Origin: Terrabacter tumescens
Lineage (GTDB): Bacteria; Actinomycetota; Actinomycetes; Actinomycetales; Dermatophilaceae
Assembly (NCBI RefSeq): GCF_014646815.1
Contig: NZ_BMNZ01000005.1
Location: forward strand, 242,394 to 306,393
Direction of reading: 5' to 3'
Length of the DNA stretch: 64,000 nt
The position numbers and the translations under genes were made by a program. Each line of letters starts with the position of its first letter. The first letter of the stretch is position 1. Of this stretch, positions 34,183 to 44,419 are shown piece after piece. The notes beneath the pieces were generated by a model. The model saw only the letters and a program-made list of their open reading frames with translations. It searched no databases and was not told the origin of the DNA.

Positions 34183-35958
34183 TCAGTGACCGACGAGGGT
34201 GCGGACGCGGTCGGCACCCACGGCGAGCAGCAGCGTCGGCAGGCGCGGGCCGGTGTCTTTGGACACGAGCAGGCGGTAGACGAGGACGAAGAACGCGCGC
34301 TGGGCCGCCGAGAGCTCGGGGTCCTTGACCTTGGCCTCGGGGTCGATGCCGCGCTGGATCTTCGGCACGCCGTAGACGAGGTGCGTCAGCCCGTCGAGCG
34401 ACCAGTGCTCGTCGAGGCCGTCGGCGAGCAGTCGCAGCGACTCCTGCTGCGACTCGTCGAGGCTGCCGAGCAGCTCCGTGTCGGGCTCGGTGCGCACGAT
34501 CGTGCGGTCCTCGGCCGGGACGTAGCCGAGCATCCAGCGCTCGGCGCAGTCGAGGCGCGGACGCAGGTCGTCGGTCGAGGCGACGGGGTTGTCGGGCTCG
34601 AGCTCGCTGAGGATCCGGACGGCCTGCTCCTCGTCGCCCTGCGTCACGTCGATGACCGACGCGATGGTGCGGAACGGCATCGGACGAGGCGTCGTGGGCA
34701 GCGGACCCCTGGCGGTCGAGGTCGCGCGCAGGTGCGCGGCCAGGTCGCCGGCCTGGGCTGAGCCGTCGGCGACCTTGCGGCCCAGGGCATCCCACTCGTC
34801 GTAGAGACGCTGGAGCTCGGGGCCGAAGGCGACGTCGAAGCTCTGGTTGGGCCGGCGGCGGGCGTAGAGCCAGCGCAGCACCGGCGCCTCCATGACCTCG
34901 AGCGCGTCGGTCGGGATCGGCACGCCGCCCTTGCTCGAGCTCATCTTGGCCATGCCGGCGATGCCGACGAAGGCGTACATCGGCCCGACCGGGCGCTCCC
35001 AGCCGAAGATCGGCGCGAGGTCCTTGCCGACGACGAAGCTGCTCCCGGGGCTCTGGTGATCGACGCCGGAGGGCTCGAAGAGCACGTGCTCGTGGCCCCA
35101 GCGCATCGGCCAGTCGACCTTCCACACGAGCTTGCCGTTGGTGAAGGTGTCGAGGTCGACGGTCTCGGAGTGGCCGCACTTCGTGCAGTCGTAGGTCAGC
35201 TCGTGACTGTCGTCGTCGTAGGCGGTGACGGTCGTGAAGTCCGTGCCGCACGAGGAGCAGAACGGCTTGAACGGGTAGTAGCCCGCCTTGCCCTCGCTGC
35301 CGTCGTCCTCGCTCGCCGCGCCCGAGCCGCGCTCGGCCCCGGTGGCCGCGGCGGCCTGCTCCTCGGTGAGCTTCGCGGCCTTCTGCTGCTGGCCCTTGCC
35401 CTTGCCGCTCGACTTCTGGCGCGCGGCCTCGACGGCCTCGAGCGTGCGGTACTGGTCGAGCACCTTGTCGATGGCGAGACGCTCACGCATCGCGAGCAGC
35501 ACCTGGTCGCGGTAGACGCCCGCGCGGTACTGCTCCGTCTGGCTGATCTGGCGCACCTCGATGCCGGTGGCCTCCATGGCCTCGATGAGCGGCGCCTTGA
35601 AGTGGTCGGCCCAGCTCGCGTGCGGCGAGCCGGCGGGCGGCGGCACCGCGGTCAGCGGCATACCGATGTACTGCTCCCACGAGTCGTCCACTCCCGCAAG
35701 GTTCTTCGGCACGCGACGGAAGCGGTCGAAGTCGTCCCAGCTGAGGATGTGCTCGCAGTCGATGCCGCGGCGCTTGATCTCGTCGGCGACGAGGTGCGGC
35801 GTGATGAGCTCGCGGAAGTTGCCGAGGTGGATCGGGCCCGAGGGGCTAATGCCCGACGCGCAGACGATCGTCTCGCCGGGGTTGCGCTGCTGCGCCTCGG
35901 CGATCACGTCGTCGGCCAGACGCGTGACCCAGTCGATCGGGGTGACCTCTTCAGTCAT
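34183..35958 (-). CDS. lysS: Lysyl-tRNA synthetase, class I
   Basis: A 591-residue class I aminoacyl-tRNA synthetase charging tRNA-Lys. HIGH-type motif PIHLGN (42-47) and KMSKS-type KMSSSKGG (~337) define the class; the more common bacterial enzyme is class II, so this is the archaeal-type form used by some actinobacteria. Between ~172 and 235 there is a Lys/Gln/Ala/Glu-rich low-complexity stretch, followed by a four-Cys zinc ribbon (FCSSC ... DCTKC). ATG start 60 nt downstream of purA; probably co-transcribed with it. Confidence 0.95.
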   Translation of the reverse strand: MTEEVTPIDWVTRLADDVIAEAQQRNPGETIVCASGISPSGPIHLGNFRELITPHLVADEIKRRGIDCEHILSWDDFDRFRRVPKNLAGVDDSWEQYIGMPLTAVPPPAGSPHASWADHFKAPLIEAMEATGIEVRQISQTEQYRAGVYRDQVLLAMRERLAIDKVLDQYRTLEAVEAARQKSSGKGKGQQQKAAKLTEEQAAAATGAERGSGAASEDDGSEGKAGYYPFKPFCSSCGTDFTTVTAYDDDSHELTYDCTKCGHSETVDLDTFTNGKLVWKVDWPMRWGHEHVLFEPSGVDHQSPGSSFVVGKDLAPIFGWERPVGPMYAFVGIAGMAKMSSSKGGVPIPTDALEVMEAPVLRWLYARRRPNQSFDVAFGPELQRLYDEWDALGRKVADGSAQAGDLAAHLRATSTARGPLPTTPRPMPFRTIASVIDVTQGDEEQAVRILSELEPDNPVASTDDLRPRLDCAERWMLGYVPAEDRTIVRTEPDTELLGSLDESQQESLRLLADGLDEHWSLDGLTHLVYGVPKIQRGIDPEAKVKDPELSAAQRAFFVLVYRLLVSKDTGPRLPTLLLAVGADRVRTLVGH

Positions 35959-36018
35959 GGGTTTCCTTCAGTTCCAGACGCTTTCGTATGCCGTGTGCTC
36001 GGGTGACGCGTGGATGCG

Positions 36019-37350
<1,332 letters not shown>

Positions 37351-37389
37351 TCAAAGCCAACCGCAAGGTTATCGGTTCGAGACCGATGC

Positions 37390-37540
37390 CCCGGACCCGG
37401 CTTCTCCGCCCCGGCAGAGTTGTGGCGGCAGATCGGGCCCCCCGCCCCCGATTCCTCCGCCCCGGCGGAGAAGGTGAGGCGGATCAGGCCACCCGACCCG
37501 GGATTGCTCCGCCCCGGCGGAGTTGTGGTGGCGACGATCG
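37390..37540 (-). repeat. Three ~52-bp imperfect repeats with hairpins in the purA leader
   Basis: Each repeat contains CTCCGCCCCGGCRGAG, a 6-bp stem with a CCCG loop, at 37404-37419 (one mismatch), 37455-37470 and 37507-37522, spaced 51 and 52 nt. Flanks are also related: TTGTGGCGGC / AGGTGAGGCG / TTGTGGTGGC after the hairpin and an ATCRGGCC-like block. They lie between the stop of the HAD gene and the start of purA. No gene is visible in this 271-nt gap. Confidence 0.85.
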
Positions 37541-37600
37541 CCTCGCCACCCATCGTGCAGTGCGCAAGCGACGAGCCGATGCGGTCCAGGTGCGCAGCGG

Positions 37601-38404
37601 TCAGTGCGAGGCGAGCCAGTCCTCGAGGTACTCCGCGACGCCGTCCTCGCGGTGGTGGCCCGTGACGACGTGCGCGGCATCGAGCGCCGGCTCGACCGCG
37701 TTGGAGACGGCCACCGCCGTGCCGGCCACCTCGAACGCCGAGACGTCGTTGTGGTTGTCGCCGAAGAAGACCGTGTCGGCGAGGTCGATGCCGAGCTCGT
37801 CGGCGAGGGCCTGCAGCCCGTCGCCCTTGGAGCAGGCGGCGTTGGCGATCTCGAGGTAGGTCGGCTTGGACCGGTAGGTGACCATGCCGGGGCGTCCGGC
37901 GAGTGCCGCCTCGAGCTCGTCGACGAGCGCCGGCTCCCCCATCGCCATGACCTTGTGCGGCGGGTGCGTGTCGACGCGCCCGCTCGAGACGTAGTCGTGC
38001 GCCGACTCGAGGCTCGGGTCGACCGCCGTGATCGTCGCCTCGCGCTCGGTCCACTCGTCGGGCCCCCAGGCGTACCAGTCGTCACCGGCGAAGAAGCTCG
38101 CGTGCAGTCCGAGACGCGAGCACACGGCATACGCCTCCCGGGCATCGCCCGGCGTGATGGGAACGTCGGTCACGACGGTGCGGTCGGCGCGCAGCACGAG
38201 ACCGCCGTTGTATGCGATGAGCGGGGTCGGCTCGACGCCGCAGAGCCGCTCGAGCCCCTCCAGGGACGCCGGCATGCGCGAGCTGCACAGCACGAACGTG
38301 TGCCCCGCCGACCGCACCGCCCGGATGGCGGCGACGGTGCGGTCGGAGAGGGTGCGTCGGTGGTCGAGCAGCGTGCCGTCGACGTCGGAGCAGAAGAGCG
38401 TCAT
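37601..38404 (-). CDS. HAD-superfamily hydrolase, Cof-type
   Basis: A 267-residue phosphatase. Motif I is CSDVDGTLLD (5-14), motif II CSSR, motif III the Lys in ACSKGDGLQAL, and motif IV FFGDNHNDVSAF. The large C2-type cap between II and III makes it a Cof/YidA-like sugar-phosphate or nucleotide phosphatase. Substrate unknown. It lies 17 nt after the DUF3151 gene on the same strand and upstream of purA. Confidence 0.9.
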   Translation of the reverse strand: MTLFCSDVDGTLLDHRRTLSDRTVAAIRAVRSAGHTFVLCSSRMPASLEGLERLCGVEPTPLIAYNGGLVLRADRTVVTDVPITPGDAREAYAVCSRLGLHASFFAGDDWYAWGPDEWTEREATITAVDPSLESAHDYVSSGRVDTHPPHKVMAMGEPALVDELEAALAGRPGMVTYRSKPTYLEIANAACSKGDGLQALADELGIDLADTVFFGDNHNDVSAFEVAGTAVAVSNAVEPALDAAHVVTGHHREDGVAEYLEDWLASH

Positions 38405-38420
38405 GCGGTCGTGCGAGCCC

Positions 38421-38828
38421 TCAGAGACCGAGCTCGCGCGCACCCTCGGCCGAGCTGTCGCGCAGGAACTGCGTGCAGCGGGCCTCCTCGTCGCTCTCGC
38501 CGATGGCTCGCGCCGCACGGGCGAGCGCCGCGAGCGCGCGGAGGAAGCCACGGTTGGGCTCGTGCGACCACGGCACCGGGCCCTGGCCGCGCCAGCCGGA
38601 CTTGCGCAGGCTGTCGAGCGCGCGGTGGTAGCCGGTGCGGGCGTACGCGTAGGCCTCGACATCGCGGTCACCGTCGGCGAGCGCGTCCTCGGCGAGGACC
38701 GCCCAGGCGAGCGAGCTCGCGGGGTAGGCGGCCGCCACCTGGACGGGGTCGACGCCGGCGTCGAGCTTCTCGGCCGCCGGGTCGACCGCGAGGCGCGTCT
38801 CGGGGATGCCGAGCAGGTTGTCGCTCAC
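38421..38828 (-). CDS. DUF3151 family protein
   Basis: A 135-residue protein of the actinobacterial DUF3151 family: NLLGIPETRL start, SSLAWAVLAEDAL, AYAYARTGYHRALDSLR and the highly conserved W(R)GQGPVPWSHEPNRGFLRAL. Helical, probably tetratricopeptide-like packing, function unknown. Its GTG start overlaps the stop of fba (GTGA), and the same pairing with fba is known in other actinobacteria, hinting at a link to central carbon metabolism. Confidence 0.9.
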   Translation of the reverse strand: MSDNLLGIPETRLAVDPAAEKLDAGVDPVQVAAAYPASSLAWAVLAEDALADGDRDVEAYAYARTGYHRALDSLRKSGWRGQGPVPWSHEPNRGFLRALAALARAARAIGESDEEARCTQFLRDSSAEGARELGL

Positions 38829-39853
38829 TGGTGCGTGCCTGCCGAGCGCAGCGCGGTGCAGGCCTCGACGATGCGCACCGCCATGGCCTCCTCGGCCGCC
38901 TTGCCCCAGGCGCGCGGGTCGTACTGCTTCTTGTTGCCGACCTCGCCGTCGACCTTGAGCACGCCGGCGTAGCCGGAGATCATCCAGTCGGCGATGCGAC
39001 GGGTGAAGGCGTACTGCGTGTCGGTGTCGACGTTCATCTTGACGACGCCGTTGTCGACGGCGGCCGAGATCTCCTCGGGCAGCGAGCCGGACCCTCCGTG
39101 GAAGACGAGGTCGAAGGGGCGCGCGTCGTCGGACAGGCCGAGCTCCTTGGCGGCGGCCTGCTGGGCCTGCAGGAGGATCTCGGGGCGCAGCTTGACGTTG
39201 CCGGGCTTGTAGACGCCGTGGACGTTGCCGAACGTCAGGGCCGTCAGGTAGCGACCGTTCTCGCCGGCACCGAGCGCCTTGATCGTGGCGATGGCGTCCT
39301 CGGGCGTGGAGTAGAGCTTCTCGTCAATGGCGCCCTCCACGCCGTCCTCCTCGCCGCCGACGACGCCGACCTCGATCTCGAGGATGACGTTGGCGGCCTT
39401 GGCCAGGGCGAGCAGCTCCTGCGCGATCGACAGGTTCTCGTCGAGCGGCACGGCCGAGCCGTCCCACATGTGCGACTGGAACCACGGCGTGCCACCGGCC
39501 TGGACGCGCTCGGTGCTCGCCGCGAGGAGCGGACGCACGAAGCCGTCGAGCTTGTCCTTGGGGCAGTGGTCGGTGTGCAGCGCGATGTTGACGGGGTAGT
39601 TCTTGGCCACCTCGTGCGCGTAGGCGGCGAACGCGAGCGAGCCGCTCACCATGTTCTTGATGCTCGGGCCGGAGAGGTAGTCCGCGCCGCCGGTCGAGAC
39701 CTGGATGATGCCGTCGGAGCCGGCGTCGGCGAAGCCCTTGAGCGCGGCGTTCAGCGTCTGCGAGCTCGAGACGTTGATGGCGGGGTACGCGAAGGAGCCG
39801 GCCTTCGCGCGGTCGAGCATGTCGGCATACACCTCGGGTGTGGCGATGGGCAT
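38825..39853 (-). CDS. fba: Fructose-bisphosphate aldolase, class II
   Basis: A 342-residue zinc-dependent aldolase of glycolysis and gluconeogenesis. Zinc and substrate motifs: ALHTDHCPKDK with ligand His, EIEVGVVGGEEDGVE, TFGNVHGVYKPG with a ligand His, FHGGSGS, and VVKMNVDTDTQYAF. The ATG at 39853 has AGGAG 6 nt before it. Followed by the coupled DUF3151 gene. One octamer copy lies inside the gene near its start and one in the upstream region. Confidence 0.97.
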   Translation of the reverse strand: MPIATPEVYADMLDRAKAGSFAYPAINVSSSQTLNAALKGFADAGSDGIIQVSTGGADYLSGPSIKNMVSGSLAFAAYAHEVAKNYPVNIALHTDHCPKDKLDGFVRPLLAASTERVQAGGTPWFQSHMWDGSAVPLDENLSIAQELLALAKAANVILEIEVGVVGGEEDGVEGAIDEKLYSTPEDAIATIKALGAGENGRYLTALTFGNVHGVYKPGNVKLRPEILLQAQQAAAKELGLSDDARPFDLVFHGGSGSLPEEISAAVDNGVVKMNVDTDTQYAFTRRIADWMISGYAGVLKVDGEVGNKKQYDPRAWGKAAEEAMAVRIVEACTALRSAGTHQ

Positions 39854-39956
39854 TGCTACTCCTGCAGTCTCGTGTGCGGCTTTGAAGATCCGTCGGAAAT
39901 CCTGCCACGTATGCCGTCCGGTGCCCACGGGTGCCCACCCATCGGTGAGCGACCGC

Positions 39957-40784
39957 TCAGAGCAGGCGCGCGACGAGCACGGCGAGAGCCCGCTGCTGCT
40001 CCCCCTTCTCCCAGCCGCTCCCGTCGAGGGCGGCCCACACGAGGTGCGGGCCGCGGCGCAGCAGGACGACCTCGGCCGAGCCCGCGCCGTACTCCGAGCG
40101 CACCGTCCCGACCAGGGCTCCGACGCCTGCGACGGTGCTCGGGGTGGCCTTCGCGCAGGCCCGGAAGGCGACGTCGAGGTGGTCGACGAGACCGCCGGGG
40201 TCGCCCGCCACGAGGTCGACGAGGCTGAAGGTCACGACCTTGGTGCCCGCGGAGCTCTCGGGCGGGGCCTGGTTGCCGGCCTGCTTCGGCATCGTGAGGA
40301 GGTAGCCCCCGACGATGCGCCGCGCCCCGCTCGCGGGGACGAACTCGTCCGGGAGCAGGTCGGTCCAGGGCACGAGGCCGTCGCAGTGCGGCTCGGCCGG
40401 CAGCTCGCCGGGGCAGCGGGTCCGGTCGGCCGCGTCGGGACCCGGCACCGTCTCCTTCGGGTCGGACGTCGCGCTCGTCTCGGCGCCGGGGAAGACGGCG
40501 TCGAGCGGCACCTCGCCCTTGCCGGTGAGTCGGCGCGTCGTGGTGCACCGCGCCGCCGCCTCGATCGGGGTCATCCCCGGGTCGGGCTGGGCCGTGGAGG
40601 CGCCCGAGCCCAGGGCGGTGGGCGCGGACGCCGTGGATCCTCCCGCGACCGGGTCGAGGGTCTCCGAGGTGCAGGCGCCGAGCGCCGAGGCAGCCAGCGC
40701 CAGGGCGGCCAGGGCGGGGACGGTGCGCAGACGTCGTGCCCGCGTCGCCGGTCCTCGACGCGGCACCCTCTTCCCCCTCGTCAC
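39957..40784 (-). CDS. Putative lipoprotein, function unknown
   Basis: A 275-residue exported protein. Basic N-terminus (~1-20), hydrophobic core and a lipobox ASALGAC with the lipidated Cys near residue 38, then a disordered Ser/Thr/Pro stretch. The mature domain (~75-275) has four further Cys (ARCTTT, TRCPGE, EPHCDG, FRACAK), which could form two disulfides outside the cell, and CPGELPAEPHCDGLVPWTDLLP resembles lipoproteins of the actinobacterial surface. I do not recognise a family. GTG start. Its stop lies 103 nt upstream of fba on the same strand, so co-transcription is possible. Confidence 0.7.
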   Translation of the reverse strand: MTRGKRVPRRGPATRARRLRTVPALAALALAASALGACTSETLDPVAGGSTASAPTALGSGASTAQPDPGMTPIEAAARCTTTRRLTGKGEVPLDAVFPGAETSATSDPKETVPGPDAADRTRCPGELPAEPHCDGLVPWTDLLPDEFVPASGARRIVGGYLLTMPKQAGNQAPPESSAGTKVVTFSLVDLVAGDPGGLVDHLDVAFRACAKATPSTVAGVGALVGTVRSEYGAGSAEVVLLRRGPHLVWAALDGSGWEKGEQQRALAVLVARLL

Positions 40785-40805
40785 CTCAGGAGTGTCGCAC
40801 TGGGC

Positions 40806-41639
40806 TCAGAGAGCGGGGTCGAAGACGTAGGGCGTCGTCGTCGCGACGCGGTGCAGCCCGAGCCGGCGCAGGATCGGCTCGGAGTCCGGCGAGGCGTCGA
40901 CGCGGACGTGGTCCTTGCCGCGCGCGAGACCGAGGCGGGCGCGGTGGAGCAGCGTCGCCCGGTAGAGGCCGCGGCCGCGCCACTCCGGCAGCGTCGACCC
41001 GCCCCACAGGCCGCTGAAGCCGCTCTCGTCGTACTCCGCGCGGGCGGCGCAGAGCACCGGCCCCGTGCGGGACTCCTCGACGACCACGACGTCCATCGAC
41101 GACGGGTCGGTGCGCCACCGGGGCAGCAGGGACTCCACCACCCAGGACTGCGGCTCGTCCCAGACGAGCTCCAGCATCTCGGCCATCCGCACGAAGTCCT
41201 CGTCGGAGTCCGCGGCGCGCACGACCACGCCGTCGGGGAGGTCGAGGTCCTGGGCCGCGAGAGGCGCGGCTTCACCGAGGATGAGGGCCTCGTCGTCCTC
41301 CTTGACGAAGCCCGCCCTCAGGAGGCGCTCGCCGAGGTCGGCCGGCTCGTCGTAGTCGTAGGTCTTCCACTCGACGCGCAGGCCGAGACCGGCGAAGAAG
41401 TCACGCTGTCGCGCGATGACGGCGTCCCACTCGTCCGGGTCGGGACCGAGGCCGTCGGGGCTCTCGATCATGTTCCAGTGGCCGCCGTCGATCTCGTACT
41501 CGCGCCGCACGAGGCCGTCGAGCTCGATGGGGCGCTGCGAGGTGCCGAGCCGGATCGGCGCGCGGGTCTCGTCGTGGAACACCTGCAGCAGTCTCTGGGC
41601 CACGGACTCTGGATCGCTCTGGAACGAAGAGGGGTTCAC
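40806..41639 (-). CDS. GNAT-family N-acetyltransferase
   Basis: A 277-residue protein with the GNAT core in the C-terminal half: SGLWGGSTLPEWRGRGLYRATLLHRA supplies the R-G-x-G acetyl-CoA loop and RVDASPDSEPILRRLGLHRV the last helix-strand. The N-terminal ~130 residues (VRREYEIDGGHWNMIESP and EWKTYDYDEPADL) are family-specific and probably shape the acceptor site. Substrate unknown. Divergent from the FAD oxidoreductase gene with 35 nt between them. Confidence 0.85.
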   Translation of the reverse strand: MNPSSFQSDPESVAQRLLQVFHDETRAPIRLGTSQRPIELDGLVRREYEIDGGHWNMIESPDGLGPDPDEWDAVIARQRDFFAGLGLRVEWKTYDYDEPADLGERLLRAGFVKEDDEALILGEAAPLAAQDLDLPDGVVVRAADSDEDFVRMAEMLELVWDEPQSWVVESLLPRWRTDPSSMDVVVVEESRTGPVLCAARAEYDESGFSGLWGGSTLPEWRGRGLYRATLLHRARLGLARGKDHVRVDASPDSEPILRRLGLHRVATTTPYVFDPAL

Positions 41640-41674
41640 AGGCAGCAGCCAAGCATGGTCTGATCCGTCTCGTC

Positions 41675-43087
41675 ATGCCTGTTTTCCCGCTCTCGCCCCG
41701 CGCCGCCGCCGCGCTCGCCGACGCCCGCCCCGTCCCGTTCTGGACCGACCGGCCGGAGCGCCCCGACCCGCGCGCGGCCCTGACCGGCGCCGCGCCCCGC
41801 ACCGACCTGCTCGTCGTCGGCGGCGGGTTCACCGGGCTCTGGGCGGCGATCCAGGCCAAGGAGGCCGACCCCTCGCGCGACGTCGTCGTCGTCGAGGCGG
41901 GACGCCTGGCCGACGGCGCGTCCGGTCGCAACGGCGGCTTCATGGCGCCGTCCCTCACGCACGGTCTCGCCCAGGGCGTCTCGTGCTGGCCCGACGAGAT
42001 GGAGACGCTCGAGCGCCTCGCGGCGGAGAACTTCGCGGCCATCCAGAGGTCGGTCACGGCATACGGCATCGACGCTGACCTCCACGTGCCCGGCGAGCTG
42101 ACCCTCGCCCTGACCGAGCACCAGATCCCCTCTGTCCGTGAGTCGTTCGAGCTGCACCGCTCGCACGGGGTGCCGGTCGAGCTGCTGGACGCGGACCAGG
42201 CCCGCGCCCGGGTCGACTCGCCGCGCTACCTCGCCGGCATGTACGACCCGGAGGTCGCGCTCGTCGACCCGGCCCGGCTCGTCTGGGGTCTCGCGCGCGC
42301 CGCGGAGTCGCTCGGCGTCCGGCTCCACGAGCACACGCGCGCAACGGGATTCGACTCCGAGGGTGATGGCGTGCGGGTCACCCTCGACGCGGGCTCGATC
42401 CATGCGCGACGCGTCGTCATCGGCACGAACGCATCCCAGGGCGTGCTCAAGCGCTTCAGCGCCTGGGTGTTGCCGGTCTACGACCACGTCCTCATGACCG
42501 AGCCGCTGACGCCCGCTCAGCTCGATGCCATCGGGTGGCGCGGCCGCGAGGGACTCACGGACGCGGGCAACCAGTTCCACTACTACAGAAGGACGCTCGA
42601 CGACCGAGTGCTCTTCGGCGGCTACGACGCCAACTACCACTTCCCGGGACGCATCGACCCGGCGCTCGAGCAGAACGACGCGTCGCACGGCCTGCTCGCG
42701 GACCACTTCCTCGACCTCTTCCCGCAGCTCGAGGGCATCCGCTTCACCCACCGGTGGGCCGGCGTCATCGACACGACCTCACGCTTCACGCCCGTCTTCG
42801 GCACCGCCCTCGGCGGACGGATGGCGTATGCCGTGGGCTACACCGGACTGGGCGTCGCCTCGACCCGCTTCGGTGCGGCCGTCGCTCTCGACCTCGTCGA
42901 CGGCAAGGACACCGAGCTGACCCGGCTGGGGATGGTTCGGCACAAGCCGATCCCCTTCCCTCCCGAGCCGATCCGGTATGCCGCGGTGCGGGCCACGCGG
43001 TCCTCGCTCGCTGCCGAGGACCGCACCGGCAAACGGAACGTGTGGCTGCGCACGCTCGACCGGATGGGCGTCGGCTTCGACTCCTGA
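41675..43087 (+). CDS. FAD-dependent oxidoreductase (DAO family)
   Basis: A 470-residue flavoprotein. The FAD P-loop is DLLVVGGGFTGLWAAIQAK (~44-62) ending in VVVEAG; ADGASGRNGGFMAPSL is the conserved DAO loop; the C-terminal GYTGLGVASTRFGA contacts FAD. This layout is that of gamma-glutamylputrescine oxidase/sarcosine-oxidase-like enzymes acting on secondary amines. No dedicated neighbours reveal the substrate. It is not identical in layout to the dadA above, having a ~40-residue N-terminal extension. Start ATG at 41675. Confidence 0.87.
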   Translation: MPVFPLSPRAAAALADARPVPFWTDRPERPDPRAALTGAAPRTDLLVVGGGFTGLWAAIQAKEADPSRDVVVVEAGRLADGASGRNGGFMAPSLTHGLAQGVSCWPDEMETLERLAAENFAAIQRSVTAYGIDADLHVPGELTLALTEHQIPSVRESFELHRSHGVPVELLDADQARARVDSPRYLAGMYDPEVALVDPARLVWGLARAAESLGVRLHEHTRATGFDSEGDGVRVTLDAGSIHARRVVIGTNASQGVLKRFSAWVLPVYDHVLMTEPLTPAQLDAIGWRGREGLTDAGNQFHYYRRTLDDRVLFGGYDANYHFPGRIDPALEQNDASHGLLADHFLDLFPQLEGIRFTHRWAGVIDTTSRFTPVFGTALGGRMAYAVGYTGLGVASTRFGAAVALDLVDGKDTELTRLGMVRHKPIPFPPEPIRYAAVRATRSSLAAEDRTGKRNVWLRTLDRMGVGFDS

Positions 43088-43096
43088 CGCCGGTCG

Positions 43097-43184
43097 GTGT
43101 GACGACGGGGCCACTCGACGGGCGTTGGGGGTCGGTGAGTGTGACGACGGGGCCACTCGAGCGTGTGACGACGGGGCCACTCGA
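43097..43184. repeat. 22-bp repeat, three copies, between converging genes
   Basis: GTGTGACGACGGGGCCACTCGA occurs perfectly at 43097-43118, 43139-43160 and 43163-43184 (spacers 20 and 2 nt). It fills the gap between the FAD oxidoreductase gene and the convergent M24 peptidase gene. The unit has no strong hairpin and the region has no other terminator. Confidence 0.93.
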
Positions 43185-43212
43185 GGGTGACGAAGGCGGG
43201 GGGGTCCTCGGG

Positions 43213-44340
<1,128 letters not shown>

Positions 44341-44419
44341 GGGGCCGACCGTACCGCCGACGCCGGCTCCCCCTCGAGGGGGAGCCGCACCGCCGGCCGG
44401 CCTGCCTAGGGTGGAGCCC

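Noticed and set aside
37367-37395. tRNA T-arm-like hairpin (ATCGG-TTCGAGA-CCGAT) followed by a GCCCCGG acceptor-like strand
   Set aside because: No matching 5' acceptor strand, D-arm or anticodon arm lies upstream within tRNA distance, so it is not a tRNA and gives no firm evidence of an attachment site.
37390-43184. Repeat arrays as possible CRISPR
   Set aside because: Copies are too few, spacers are repeat-like or very short, and no cas genes are present.
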